Positions 9,301 to 17,368 are shown, counted from the first letter of the stretch. The stretch: 64,000 nt of DNA from DASQDN01 sp963825845 (GCA_963825845.1 CAWGVL010000059.1:113868-177867), one strand, 5' to 3'. The notes: a model not told the origin generated them from the sequence alone. Made by a program: numbers and translations.

Positions 9301-9500
9301 CCCTGCTCGTTGGTCGTTGCGGAGTGTTTATCCCCCTGGCGAGCGTTCGTCGCGGTAACTGTCGCTGCCGGGATCGCAGCCCCGGTGCCATCCGTCACAG
9401 CCCCCGTGAGTTGTGCCGTAGTTTGCCCAAAACCGGGGATGGATAACAGCCCCATCAGGGCGAGGGTATTCAGAAATCGTAGGGTTCTTTTGCCAACCAC
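6312..9500 (-). CDS. TonB-dependent receptor with carboxypeptidase-regulatory-like domain
   Basis: This 1062-residue outer-membrane protein is intact. A signal peptide (KRTLRFLNTLALMGLLSIPGFG) is followed by a carboxypeptidase-regulatory-like beta-sandwich at ~28-110 (LTGAVTDGTGAAIPAATVTATN). Next come a plug with LPVNGRTYSLL and AEYGTGTGGQINVVSKSGG, and a long barrel ending in MRYSF; the terminal aromatic is the outer-membrane insertion signal. The start is GTG at 9500, with a stop just upstream; the next ATG (residue 16) would cut the signal peptide. Such Oar-like receptors are strongly expanded in Solibacter relatives and are thought to import large substrates. No ligand can be assigned from neighbours. 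Confidence 0.93.
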   Translation of the reverse strand: MVGKRTLRFLNTLALMGLLSIPGFGQTTAQLTGAVTDGTGAAIPAATVTATNARQGDKHSATTNEQGLYVLQQLQPGPYEVVISSAGFQEVKKALELSVGQVRNLDAALDISSQATVVQVVESTGATVDTSSARIGSNVTAREVQELPVNGRTYSLLALTAPGATNTGDGAFDKVRFNGKATEQNQFRYDGVDASAVFDTAPGWLTVSGSQFRLQNSVESIQEFRVDSALYPAEYGTGTGGQINVVSKSGGNQFHGALFEYLRNDKLDARNFFDGAEKSKLRLNQFGANIGGPIVKDKLFFFGSFEALRQRAGLNVLETVPSAAARSRAVPEIAPLLTGFPTGFQSTNNPDIDLAQRVAVSRLNETYFNGRVDYNISPTQRLYVRYLKDIGELDAPDNTVTPRRILATNKPDNFVAVLNSTVSARSVNEFKVGLNRAPTTLSVLPGVPGLEGTLINISGSIVQPGVNGGAPSGVAAPGGTTRQSSAGNGRGSDYRGKTYTILDNFSYLAGNHQIKAGFEFRAIRIPLNQLGGVTYSYSNLNNFLSNTGATVAYIGDLGFRVGEQEYYIGYLQDEWRIRPNLTLNYGMRYEYYTPNREKDNRVSLFDAGTVQLLDPRTQFYRADNKAFGPRVGLTWAPSALQNRTVIRIGAGVYYGPGQYEDLIQPIESDVNRFTLGGQRYPANLAALTSGALPPQTPRAYDVNGYRVPERNIQFGVNIQQVLPFEFVGQVGYTGSLGRNLFQRSITNLITGVNPTTGAVTRQNPAFGEIDYKTSGGRDSYNALQLGLTRRYAQGLTVGMQYAWSHSLGTSQGSNEAITVQNPFCFECDRGDGPADIRHYAYLNAIYELPFGNQRKFLREGWASKIAGGWSISSMINLRTGLPINVFMVRPDVVNVDASGRVVSSLGAPGTIAVINTPGGGASRATRRPNVVPGVDPYIKDRNGLQWLNPAAFSVPAPGEYGNLGRNALRGPGFSQLDMMLSKRVKFSETQSLEFRADFYNILNRVNFSNPPATLPNALPSLQPGQAFSTANAPGFGVITSTVGRTVGLGTSRQIQLGMRYSF

Positions 9501-9641
9501 ACCCGCAGTCTAGCGAGCGAACATCACAAATTCGTTACACTTCAGTGAACTTTGGTTGTAATCGAATCTAAATCCTTTGCTGAGTGAATTTCTCGCTGTT
9601 CTGTAGCGATCCAATGGCGTGGCGAAACCGGATCGCCACGG

Positions 9642-10829
9642 TTACGGTTTCATTACAGTTGATTGACTTTTCTGTTTCAGCCATTCACCCATGCGGCGCA
9701 CGGCTTCCATCAGATTCTCAAATGAGTTCGCATAGCTGAAGCGGAGATACCCTTCTCCAAACTTACCGAATGACGTGCCGCTGAGGCAAGCAACCCCGGC
9801 TTCGTTCAATAATTTGTCCGCAAGGTCCTTAGACGACAACCCTGTACCCGTAATATTCGGGAACGCGTAAAACGCTCCTTCCGGCAACGGACATCGGAAT
9901 CCCGGCAGCGTGTTCAGACCTGCAACGAATGCGTCACGACGCCGGTGGAATTCCGCGACCATTTTCTCGGGACCATCCTGTGGACCCGTAATCGCGGCGA
10001 TCCCGGCACGTTGAGTGAAACTCGCGGTACAGGAGTTCGAGTTCACCATCAGCTTGTTCACGGCATCGGCAAGCCATGCGGGCATAACGCCGTAGCCCAT
10101 GCGCCATCCCGTCATAGCATAGATTTTCGAGAATCCATCAAGGATGATCGTCTTCTCCAGCATGCCGGGACAACTCGCGATCGACACCGGCTTCTCGGCG
10201 TAACTGATGCGCGAATAGATTTCATCCGACAGCACCATCATGTCCCGATCCCGGACTATCTCAGCGATCGCTGCGATATCCTCAGCGGGAATCACACCGC
10301 CTGTCGGATTCTGCGGCGAGTTCAGGATCAACAGCTTCGTTTTCTCCGTGATCTTCGATTTCAACAAATCCAGATCAAAGGAAAAGCTCCGATCTTCGAG
10401 CAGCGGCATCGGAACGGGCACGCCGCCCGAAAACTGAATCATCGATTCGTAGATCGGAAATCCCGGATTCGGATAGACGACCTCGTCCCCTTCTTCGATC
10501 AGGGCGAGAATTGGGAAGAAGATAATCGGCTTGCCACCCGGAACGACACACACGTTCTCGATTCCGACGTTGATCCCTCGTGTCTCGCCCACATGCTTTG
10601 CGAGCACCTCGCGAAAGTCGGGATAACCCGCCGTCGGTCCATAGTGGGTCCAACCCTCGTCGAGCGCCTTCTTCCCCGCCTCGATAATATGCCGGGGTGT
10701 TTCAAAGTCAGGCTCGCCGATCTCCAGGTGAATGATGCTGCGTCCCTGAGCTTCCAGCGCACGGGCCTTCACGAGTACCTCAAACGCGGTCTCGATCAGG
10801 ATGCGGTCCATCCTTGAGGCTAAATTCAT
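9642..10829 (-). CDS. PLP-dependent class I aminotransferase
   Basis: This 395-residue fold-type I aminotransferase is related to aspartate/aromatic transaminases. The PLP lysine lies in LDGFSKIYAMTGWRMGY near residue 231, and the cofactor-binding LNSPQNPTGG is near 172. YGPTAGYPDFRE and the C-terminal Arg region (EGYLRFSYANS) for carboxylate binding are present. The start overlaps the stop of the 68-residue OB-fold gene as ATGA, so it is translationally coupled as the third gene of a thiolase operon. That position suggests the amine donor or acceptor is linked to a beta-oxidation-like step rather than general nitrogen metabolism, but this is inference. Confidence 0.93.
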   Translation of the reverse strand: MNLASRMDRILIETAFEVLVKARALEAQGRSIIHLEIGEPDFETPRHIIEAGKKALDEGWTHYGPTAGYPDFREVLAKHVGETRGINVGIENVCVVPGGKPIIFFPILALIEEGDEVVYPNPGFPIYESMIQFSGGVPVPMPLLEDRSFSFDLDLLKSKITEKTKLLILNSPQNPTGGVIPAEDIAAIAEIVRDRDMMVLSDEIYSRISYAEKPVSIASCPGMLEKTIILDGFSKIYAMTGWRMGYGVMPAWLADAVNKLMVNSNSCTASFTQRAGIAAITGPQDGPEKMVAEFHRRRDAFVAGLNTLPGFRCPLPEGAFYAFPNITGTGLSSKDLADKLLNEAGVACLSGTSFGKFGEGYLRFSYANSFENLMEAVRRMGEWLKQKSQSTVMKP

Positions 10830-11032
10830 GAGATTTTTCGAAAGAAAGGAACTCCGTTGCGTTCGTCTGCCAGAATCACGGCGTCATCGATGGAAACTCG
10901 ATCGCCTGACACACGACCGGTCACGCGTTCGCCGTTCTCGAGAGTAACGATAATCAGCTGATACGGCGCCTCACTGACGAAAGCCTCGGGAGCCGAGTGA
11001 ATCAACGTTTCTGTATATACGGTACCCTTCAT
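10826..11032 (-). CDS. Small OB-fold protein, DUF35-like thiolase partner
   Basis: This 68-residue protein sits between thiolase and aminotransferase, overlapping each by 4 bases. Its composition and strand pattern (YQLIIVTLENGERVTGRV and VSIDDAVILADE) fit the OB-fold half of DUF35 acyl-CoA-binding proteins, which form complexes with thiolase-like enzymes (for example BbsA with BbsB). Canonical members are ~130 residues and begin with a four-cysteine zinc ribbon; this one has no cysteine and lacks the ribbon entirely. The assignment rests on context plus short similarity, so another small beta-barrel is possible. Confidence 0.65.
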   Translation of the reverse strand: MKGTVYTETLIHSAPEAFVSEAPYQLIIVTLENGERVTGRVSGDRVSIDDAVILADERNGVPFFRKIS

Positions 11033-12189
11033 GCGGCAGCCAGAATGGTCACGACCGCCGACGCGCCTGATCCGCCCAGATTCTGCGCAAGACCAATATC
11101 ATGTCTGGAAACCTGACGCTCCCCTGCTTCGCCTCTAATCTGAAGCACGATATCGCACAACTGGGCGACACCAGTAGCGCCAACTGGATGTCCTTTCGCT
11201 TTCAATCCACCACTCGTATTCACCGGGCGGGGACCGGTCAACGCCGTACATCCCTCGGCGGTGTACGGTCCTCCGTGGCCCTTCGAAACGAACCCGAGAT
11301 CCTCGATAGCGACAATCTCCGCGATGGTGAAGCAGTCATGGACCTCGGCGAGTTGGATATCGTTTGGGCCTACTCCGGCCATCTGATACGCCTTGCCTGC
11401 GGCAGTCCGGACCGCCTCGAAGACCGTGATGTCTTCCTTGCGATCCAGCGCCACAAAATCCGACGTTTGTGCGATTCCGAGTACCCTCACCGGCTTATCC
11501 GTCCACTCCCGAGCCCGATCCAAAGGCGCAAGCACGATCGACGCGGCGCCATCGCTCACTAATGAACAATCGTATACGGTCAGAGGTTCCGCGATCGGCT
11601 TACCCGCCAGCGCCTGCTCCAGCGTAATGACCTTTCTCATGTGCGCATCAGGGTTCTTCGCGCCGTTGGCGTGATTCTTTACCGCGACGGCCGCCAGATG
11701 CTCTCGGGTTGTCCCGTATTGGAACATGTGCCGCCGGGCGATCATTGCAAAAAGCGCCGGGAACGTTGCGCCGGCTTTGCCTTCCGTGCAGCACTCGCCT
11801 GCCATCGCGAGGATTTCCGCCACTCTGGGGGTCTGCTGCGAGGTCATTTTTTCCACACCAGTGACCAGCGCCACATCGTACAAGCCGGCCGCGACGGCCG
11901 AGAATGCGTGAAAGAACGCCGACCCGCTCGACGCGCACGCAGCCTCAACACGAGTACATGGCACTCCCGTGATTCCCATGGGACCAGCAATATAGGGAGC
12001 GAGATGGCTTTGGCCCACAAAGGATGGTCCGGCGAAATTGCCCAGATAGAACGCTTCCACTTGTCCGGGGTCGAGCCGAGCGTTGGCCAGCGCCTTCTGA
12101 CCCGAATCGACCGCCAAGTCGCGGATGTCGCGGTCGGGAAAAACTCCGAACGGAGTCTTTCCTATGCCAATTACAGCAACCGGTCTCAT
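11029..12189 (-). CDS. Thiolase family acyl-CoA acetyltransferase
   Basis: This 386-residue thiolase is of the SCP-x/archaeal-like branch, which works with DUF35 partners. The nucleophilic cysteine is in EAACASSGSA near residue 85. The second-site elements are VHDCFTIAE (His/Cys near 290-295) and GHPVGATG near 335. The reaction would be thiolytic cleavage of a 3-ketoacyl-CoA or the reverse condensation. It is the first gene of a three-gene minus-strand operon with 4-base overlaps (thiolase, OB-fold protein, aminotransferase). The divergent ECF sigma gene begins 114 bases away, so both promoters lie in 12190-12303. Confidence 0.92.
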   Translation of the reverse strand: MRPVAVIGIGKTPFGVFPDRDIRDLAVDSGQKALANARLDPGQVEAFYLGNFAGPSFVGQSHLAPYIAGPMGITGVPCTRVEAACASSGSAFFHAFSAVAAGLYDVALVTGVEKMTSQQTPRVAEILAMAGECCTEGKAGATFPALFAMIARRHMFQYGTTREHLAAVAVKNHANGAKNPDAHMRKVITLEQALAGKPIAEPLTVYDCSLVSDGAASIVLAPLDRAREWTDKPVRVLGIAQTSDFVALDRKEDITVFEAVRTAAGKAYQMAGVGPNDIQLAEVHDCFTIAEIVAIEDLGFVSKGHGGPYTAEGCTALTGPRPVNTSGGLKAKGHPVGATGVAQLCDIVLQIRGEAGERQVSRHDIGLAQNLGGSGASAVVTILAAA

Positions 12190-12303
12190 ACTACAATCAA
12201 GAATAGCGCCGAGAGTAACTTCGTCTGCACGTTTTCGCCCGACGTTCGTCAGTTGTTTTTAGGACCTATGACGATAGCGGGCCAATCTCGGCCAGGTAGG
12301 ACG

Positions 12304-12864
12304 ATGAGCGAAGCCGCCAAGTATTCGGGGCTGCCGGACGCCGGGATTTCTCACGAGGACCGGCAGGCCCAGGAGCGCTTCATTCAAGAAAACCTCCGCC
12401 GGATCTTCCTTCAAATCTACAGGATCGTAGGCAACGTCGACGATGCTCAAGACCTGACGCAGGAAACGTTCATCAAAGCGCTCCAGCGTCAGGAACAGAT
12501 CAAGGATCTCGAAAAGGCGGCGCATTGGTTATCCCGGATCGCCAGCAATACGGCCATCGATTTCCTTCGCCGGCACGGCCGCGTTAATTTCTCCGACATT
12601 GATGAGATCGGCGAACCGCTTCGCGCCGCCACCGAACAAAGTCCTGAACACATCTTGCTTCGCGCCGAGCAGGCCGAGTACCTCGAAGACGGTCTGCGGC
12701 TCCTGAGCACCAGAGAACGCTCGGCGCTTCTGCTCCGCGACGTCGAAGGCTTACCCGCCGAAGAAGTCGCACGTGAACTAAACTGCTCGAAGGCAACCGT
12801 CCGATCGCATATCGCGAATGCGCGGATCAAGTTCCGGCGGTACCTGGAACGGAGAAAGGCCTGA
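12304..12864 (+). CDS. ECF-type RNA polymerase sigma factor
   Basis: This 186-residue sigma-70-like factor has region 2 (IYRIVGNVDDAQDLTQETFIKALQ, ~37-60) and region 4 with a helix-turn-helix (LSTRERSALLLRDVEG then AEEVARELNCSKATVRSH, ~130-170). It lacks region 3, as ECF factors do. The start at 12304 has AGGT six bases upstream; ATG 12268 is an alternative that adds 12 residues. The stop overlaps the next gene as TGATG. That gene is a membrane protein with a zinc-finger-like motif, so this is a sigma/anti-sigma pair that probably drives its own promoter in the gap before 12304. Confidence 0.93.
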   Translation: MSEAAKYSGLPDAGISHEDRQAQERFIQENLRRIFLQIYRIVGNVDDAQDLTQETFIKALQRQEQIKDLEKAAHWLSRIASNTAIDFLRRHGRVNFSDIDEIGEPLRAATEQSPEHILLRAEQAEYLEDGLRLLSTRERSALLLRDVEGLPAEEVARELNCSKATVRSHIANARIKFRRYLERRKA

Positions 12865-13445
12865 TGGCTTCATCAACTGACCGGCATCCCGAAGAGTCGA
12901 GACTGGCGCTCTACAGCAGTGGCGATCTGAATCCCATCGAGCGATTCCTCATCCGGCTGCATGTCCGTACGTGCGCCAGATGCGCGACACAAGCGGATTC
13001 GTTCAATGTCACTTCATCCGTCTTGCGATCGCAGATGACGAAAATGCCGCAAGGCGTGGAGTGGGACCGTCTCGCGGCTGAAATGACGGCGAACATTCAT
13101 CTCGGTTTGGAAGCGGGTGAATGCGTAGGACCGGTGCGCGCCGCCAGAGTGGAACGTATCGGTTGGCGTGCCGCGATCGTCATGGCCGGACTTTCTGTGG
13201 TGCTCGCCGGAGCATGGTTATTGAATCCGCCTCGGCGGGCTGAAACGCTCGTGCGCACTTCTCCTATTGAGATCAGAACTTCGCCGGGCGGCATCGAAAT
13301 GCAGGAAAACGGCTCCGCCTTGATCCTCATGCACACACGAGGTCAACAGCAGCCGATTATCGTAAGTACGCCGGGGTCCTTGCGAGCCCGGTTCGTCGAT
13401 CAGGACACTGGTCAGGTCACGATCAATAATGTCTACTCGGATTAG
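12864..13445 (+). CDS. Membrane anti-sigma factor with zinc-finger-like motif
   Basis: This 193-residue protein follows the ECF sigma gene with a 1-base overlap. The cytoplasmic N-terminal part has HVRTCARC (His-x3-Cys-x2-Cys, ~32-39), the core of the zinc-binding anti-sigma (ZAS) fold that holds the sigma factor. One transmembrane segment follows at about 103-120 (AAIVMAGLSVVLAGAWLL). The periplasmic C-terminal ~70 residues are beta-rich and unlike known sensors. The signal that frees sigma is not visible. The gene overlaps the next secreted-protein gene by 17 bases, so the three are likely one operon. Confidence 0.85.
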   Translation: MASSTDRHPEESRLALYSSGDLNPIERFLIRLHVRTCARCATQADSFNVTSSVLRSQMTKMPQGVEWDRLAAEMTANIHLGLEAGECVGPVRAARVERIGWRAAIVMAGLSVVLAGAWLLNPPRRAETLVRTSPIEIRTSPGGIEMQENGSALILMHTRGQQQPIIVSTPGSLRARFVDQDTGQVTINNVYSD

Positions 13446-14529
13446 CTTACTTTTGTTGCTGCTGGGCACTCAGATCTGGGCACAATCCCAGAAACTCGAC
13501 CCCCGCAGCACCATGCACATCACGTTTCCGGAAGACTCTCCCGTGACTGTAGTGTCAGCGGATTGGGGGGAGTCGAATGCGTCTGCGCGTGGCGGCGCGA
13601 TGCTGCTCGACCTTCACACGTCATTATCCCTTCGAAATTCAGGAACCCGGCGGATTCGTGGAATTACCTTGTTGGTCAGCGCGCAGGATGTAACGCCCGG
13701 CGGCAAGGCATCGGTTTCAGTTCCAAGTCTCAATGCCGGACCCGGCGAGAATTTCCCGATCCGGATCGATCTTCGCCTGCTTCGACCTCTGCAATCGAAT
13801 GGGCCGCTTGTCGAGATTGGACTCGATGGCATCCTTTTCGACGATCTGTCGTTTTATGGACCAAACCGGCTCAACTCCCGACGGTCAATGACTGTATGGG
13901 AGATGGAAGCGCGGCGCGACCGGCAGTTCTTCAAGCAAGTCCTTGAATCTCGTGGTCGAGAGGGGCTTAAGTCCGAGATGCTCGCCAGCCTCGAGCATCA
14001 GGCCGACCGATCAACGATGGATGCCCGGGTTGCCCAATCGGGCCGTGCCACGACTACGCGAAACGAGCGCCAGATTCAAGTCGCTTTCCTTGATGCGCCG
14101 TCGACACCAGTCGCTGCTTACGACGGCATGGTGCGAGTAGCCGATAACGAGGCTCGGTCACCACGGCTCTTTGTCAGGAACACGACCTCCCGGCCGGTCC
14201 GCGCGGTGGAGATGGGATGGGTCGTTAAGGATCAGCGCGGCCGCGAGTTTATCGCAGGCTCAATCGCGGTCGATGTGCCGCTTGCGCCGCGGCAAAAGAC
14301 TACGCTCGTTCAGGATGTCACGTTTAAGTTCACCGAAGCGGGCGGAGAGCCGATCGGCATCGCCGGTATGAGAGGTTTCCTCAGCAGCGTCGAATTTGAT
14401 GACGGGACGATGTGGGTACCCGATCGTTCCGCGAAAATTCCGACGCCGTCACCTGAGGAGCAGCGCCTCACCGCGTTGTACCGTAAGAAGGGTCTCGAAG
14501 CCTTGGTTGACGAGTTAAAGCGCTTCTGA
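13429..14529 (+). CDS. Secreted protein of unknown function, third gene of sigma operon
   Basis: This 366-residue protein has a clear signal peptide (MSTRISLLLLLLGTQIWAQS). The mature part is beta-rich with two similar-looking halves: LSLRNSGTRRIRGITLLV near 70 and LFVRNTTSRPVRAVEMGW near 245. These resemble immunoglobulin-like or DUF-type 'relative-to-absolute' strands. I do not recognise a named family. It overlaps the anti-sigma gene by 17 bases, so it may be the regulon's output or a periplasmic component of signal sensing. No catalytic motif is visible. Confidence 0.75.
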   Translation: MSTRISLLLLLLGTQIWAQSQKLDPRSTMHITFPEDSPVTVVSADWGESNASARGGAMLLDLHTSLSLRNSGTRRIRGITLLVSAQDVTPGGKASVSVPSLNAGPGENFPIRIDLRLLRPLQSNGPLVEIGLDGILFDDLSFYGPNRLNSRRSMTVWEMEARRDRQFFKQVLESRGREGLKSEMLASLEHQADRSTMDARVAQSGRATTTRNERQIQVAFLDAPSTPVAAYDGMVRVADNEARSPRLFVRNTTSRPVRAVEMGWVVKDQRGREFIAGSIAVDVPLAPRQKTTLVQDVTFKFTEAGGEPIGIAGMRGFLSSVEFDDGTMWVPDRSAKIPTPSPEEQRLTALYRKKGLEALVDELKRF

Positions 14530-14538
14530 GAATCGATT

Positions 14539-15033
14539 CTACTTCCGCCGGAAGACCAGGGTCTGGTCCAACTTTCGACCGTCCGAAGCATTCGTAAGGA
14601 CCTGCATTGTCATCTCTTTGCCATCGGGTGACAAAGTCCGAATCCACTGACCTTCAACCCTCCCTGTGTCGTTTGAAGCGGTGAATTCGGTGGTCATCTT
14701 ATTGCCCTCAATTCGGGTTCTCGAGTTGTGCGCAAAGGGCCCGATCTGATTGACCTTTTCGGTCCCGTCAGTTGTCAGTTCGAGCTCGTAGGTCATGATG
14801 CCCACCCAAAGCAGCGGGTAAATTGCGTTCTTAGGCTCTTGATATTTCGACTTGATGATTAGTCTCGGCCCGTCCTGTTTCATCTCGATCTCAAGATCTT
14901 CAGGGGCGCCCGCCCCCTGAGTCTTCTTCTTGTCGAGTACCCATTTGCCATCAAATCCAGTGCTTGCGCCAAGTAGCGCGGGCGCAAGTGTAAGCGCCAA
15001 TAAGGGAAGAAGGAATCGCCGTCGAGAGTCCAT
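14539..15033 (-). CDS. Small secreted lipocalin-like hypothetical protein
   Basis: This 164-residue protein has a signal peptide (MDSRRRFLLPLLALTLAPALLG). The beta-rich body begins FDGKWVLDKKKTQG and ends with LDQTLVFRRK. The GKWxLDxxKS opening is shared by many acidobacterial secreted proteins of unknown role that are predicted to be lipocalin-like barrels. It is convergent with the preceding secreted-protein gene (10-base gap) and downstream of the IscU-like gene on the same strand. No enzyme motif is seen. Confidence 0.7.
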   Translation of the reverse strand: MDSRRRFLLPLLALTLAPALLGASTGFDGKWVLDKKKTQGAGAPEDLEIEMKQDGPRLIIKSKYQEPKNAIYPLLWVGIMTYELELTTDGTEKVNQIGPFAHNSRTRIEGNKMTTEFTASNDTGRVEGQWIRTLSPDGKEMTMQVLTNASDGRKLDQTLVFRRK

Positions 15034-15067
15034 ACGCCTATTGGACAGTCCGTCTTCCAGGATGATT

Positions 15068-15424
15068 TCATTCGGGTTTTGTTAACAATTGTTTAACAGC
15101 GTCGATGCAAAGCTGAGCGGCATGCTTGGAAGCAGGTTCCAGCCCGTCCAACGCGCGTTCGATTTCACCGGCGTGTAAAAGACCGAGTTCAGCTCGCGAG
15201 CGCCCCATCATCAGCTCCGTTAACGCCGAACCGGCCGCGATCGATGCCGGGCAGCCTCGGGCTTTGTACGCTGTTTGCGTCACCCGGCCGCCCTCGAACG
15301 CAGCGGACAACCGCAGAATGTCTCCACAAGCAGGATTGACGACTTCGACTCGGACTGCGGGAGGCTCTAACTCACCGACATTGCGGGGGTTACGAAAGTG
15401 TTCGAGAAGTTGTTGAGAGGCCAT
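15068..15424 (-). CDS. IscU/NifU N-terminal-like Fe-S scaffold protein
   Basis: This 118-residue protein is slightly short for the IscU family (~125-145). The three cluster-binding cysteines are present: NPACGD near residue 33 (with its Asp), ARGCPASIAAGSALTE near 57, and LCIDAV near 107. It would hold a nascent [2Fe-2S] cluster for transfer to apoproteins. No iscS or sufS is visible nearby. The usual 'LPPVKxHCSxLA' stretch is replaced by LEPASKHAAQLC, as in the more divergent 'iron-sulfur cluster assembly scaffold' group. The start ATG 15424 is preceded by a stop three bases upstream in the leader. Confidence 0.88.
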   Translation of the reverse strand: MASQQLLEHFRNPRNVGELEPPAVRVEVVNPACGDILRLSAAFEGGRVTQTAYKARGCPASIAAGSALTELMMGRSRAELGLLHAGEIERALDGLEPASKHAAQLCIDAVKQLLTKPE

Positions 15425-15426
15425 GA

Positions 15427-15745
15427 TTTACCTGTCCGCGAGGCGGTACACTCGGCTGTCGCCGTTCTGACAAACCTGCGAATGCAACTTGATGGACTCT
15501 TCCTCTCTCTCTTCATACATATAGCGCGTCGGTGTGGGCAACCCGATGGAGTGACCATTCGCAGAGGCCTAATAGGTCGGCAGCACTTCATCGGTGTGGT
15601 TCGCGCGAATAGCGCGCGGACAACCACGACAGCCGCCAGCCACAACGGAGGGTTCGGACTACCGAGAACCAGGAACTTACCCAGCGACTGGAACTCGGAA
15701 AAGCCCTCCATCCCACGCAGGCAATCGCTACTGCTCCACTCCTGG
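15427..15745 (-). other. Gap with a possible gene remnant upstream of the IscU-like gene
   Basis: No intact gene is supported here. On the minus strand one frame reads GCPRAIRANHTDEVLPTY, a TAG, then a continuation ending SRVYRLADR and TAA just 3 bases before the IscU-like ATG. A 31-residue ORF starting MYEEREEESIKLH is all that remains open at its 3' end. The amino-acid composition looks coding, so this may be a remnant or an error-hit gene, but no family is recognised. Confidence 0.3.
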
Positions 15746-16010
15746 TTAACGAGTCAGGTATAAAACCCCGCCGAGCAAACTGGCCGACGCCGACCGTTCT
15801 TCCATCACCAGGAACGTTCCGATCAACATCGCCGTAAACAGGAGTTCGGCGCGGACACTAATCGCGCGTAGCGCTGTCATGGGATTTAGCAAAACGAACC
15901 AAAGCAAGCACCGGGACGGGTAACCAGGCGATCCACATTGCTGCCAGCAGGTTGGGCAGGGCAATTCGTCCATATCTTCCACAGCATCAGCGGATAAGCC
16001 GGCGGATACT
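15746..16010 (-). pseudogene. Remnant of an EamA/DMT-family transporter
   Basis: The minus strand encodes the end of a drug/metabolite transporter: NPMTALRAISVRAELLFTAML, then GTFLVMEERSASASLLGGVL and a stop at 15746. This matches the last two helices of an EamA domain (conserved Glu-Arg before the final helix). About 60 bases upstream another frame continues the theme with LLAAMWIAWLPVPVLALVRF, so the frames are shifted relative to each other. The remaining ~230 residues of a transporter are absent. The piece is a decayed 3' end, or a truncated gene in poor sequence. Confidence 0.55.
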
Positions 16011-16188
16011 TCGTTTGTCAAGACTCGCCGGGCAGGCTTATGATCCTGTACTCGTCCCCGTTTCGCGATAGCACCACGCTGCAATGCCGGACGGCAACAA
16101 CAAGAAGCGAACAATAGCGCGGTTTTTCAGACGAGCAGATCGCTATAAGCTTTGAACACCATCGACCGAAGCGGATCGTAACGTTACA

Positions 16189-16622
16189 ATGGATCGACCT
16201 CAGAGGCCAATGGGCAAACCGGTGATCAAAGTAGTCGCCGCTGTTATCGAGCGTAACGGGCGAATCTTGGTCGGACAACGCCGCAAATCGGACTCGCATG
16301 GCCTCAAATGGGAATTCCCCGGCGGCAAAGTCGAACGCGGAGAAAAGCCCACAGCCGCACTGGCGCGGGAACTCGAAGAGGAACTCGGAATTCAGGCACG
16401 GGTGGGACCGGAGATCATCCGATACTTCCACGAGTACCCGAAGCGCGCCACCATCCTACTGATGTTCTTCAGGGTGAGTGAATTTATAGGCGAGCCCCAG
16501 AGTCTCGCGTTTGAGAGCATTGTCTGGGAGAGCCCGGAGAAGCTTCCTCAATCGACTTCCTCGATGGCGACGTCGACTTCGTCCGGCGGCTCGCATCGGG
16601 TGAGTACAAAAAATCGATCTAG
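16189..16622 (+). CDS. Nudix hydrolase (MutT-like), frameshifted near its end
   Basis: A MutT-type (deoxy)nucleoside triphosphate pyrophosphohydrolase of ~140 residues. The Nudix box is complete: GGKVERGEKPTAALARELEE followed by ELGI (G-x5-E-x7-REL-x-EE-x-GI), ~44-67. After LPQ (16551) the frame breaks. A shift at ~16552 restores DFLDGDVDFVRRLASGEYKK and a stop at 16620-16622, the normal C-terminus. Unshifted, the frame runs on to 16782 with residues unlike the family. A one-base deletion, real or a sequence error, explains it. ATG 16210 is an alternative start. The role would be sanitising oxidised nucleotides such as 8-oxo-dGTP. Confidence 0.85.
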
Positions 16623-17368
16623 TGGGGCAGCTTCACGTCGAATTCGAGCTTACGCTCGGCATTCAACTCAACCGATCGTTCCCGGTCGACCATATCGATC
16701 GAAACGTGATTCATGGCTGAATTCGGCGTCACGTAGTGGAATACGTCGCCCTTCACCCAATATCCGATTGCTTGGCGTATAGTCCCATCCTTCAGCGCGA
16801 CCAGATAAATGGTAGGCTTCTGGTCCATGATGGAGCCGCCGGAAGTCGCAGCGCTTTCGGTCCGCGGGCTGGAGGGACCTTCGTATACCCTCACATTGGA
16901 TTCCGGCAGTTCGCCGGGCGAGTATTCGCGCAGAACAGGCTTAGCCGTATCGGGGACGTATGAGTTGTTGATAACGACCTGCGGAACAGGCTGTTGTGGA
17001 ACAACCACCGTGATGTTTTGGGCCTGAGGCTCCTGGCCGTAGTAGCCACCGTAGCCGTATCCGCCTCCATAAAACACCGGATACGCATAAGGGACGACAA
17101 CCGTCCGCCCTGCGAACCGGCCGTCCTGGCCTGGCGGCACACCGGTGTAAGGAATCGACCCGCTGACTACACCGCCGAGCCTGCCGGCGTGAGTGTTCAA
17201 ATGGGGCGCAGGAACCTGTTGAGAAATGCCACCCGGGAAGAGGATGTTCCCGTACCGGTAGGCATTAGAAGGCGCGATCATCCCCCTACTCGGATTGATG
17301 ACCGGAACATGCTGGGCCGGAATCAATGCTGGTAATCCAATGAAAGCCAGAACTGTAATGAGCCGCAT
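16619..17368 (-). CDS. Secreted hypothetical protein with Gly/Tyr-rich segment
   Basis: This 249-residue protein has a signal peptide (MRLITVLAFIGLPALIPA). A central GGGYGYGGYYGQ segment at about 100-112 is followed by a Pro/Val-rich stretch (NITVVVPQQPVPQVVINN). The C-terminal domain of ~60 residues (PTIYLVALKDGTIRQAIGYW) has alternating strands and a 'D-G-x-I' turn as in many acidobacterial periplasmic proteins. A GAGGGGG ribosome-binding site lies 7 bases before the ATG. Its stop shares the CTAG with the restored Nudix stop on the other strand. No function is recognised. Confidence 0.7.
   Translation of the reverse strand: MRLITVLAFIGLPALIPAQHVPVINPSRGMIAPSNAYRYGNILFPGGISQQVPAPHLNTHAGRLGGVVSGSIPYTGVPPGQDGRFAGRTVVVPYAYPVFYGGGYGYGGYYGQEPQAQNITVVVPQQPVPQVVINNSYVPDTAKPVLREYSPGELPESNVRVYEGPSSPRTESAATSGGSIMDQKPTIYLVALKDGTIRQAIGYWVKGDVFHYVTPNSAMNHVSIDMVDRERSVELNAERKLEFDVKLPH

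Noticed and set aside
9609..9641. Terminator after the aminotransferase gene
   Set aside because: A 7-bp GC stem is present, but no U-tract follows on the minus strand, so it was not called.
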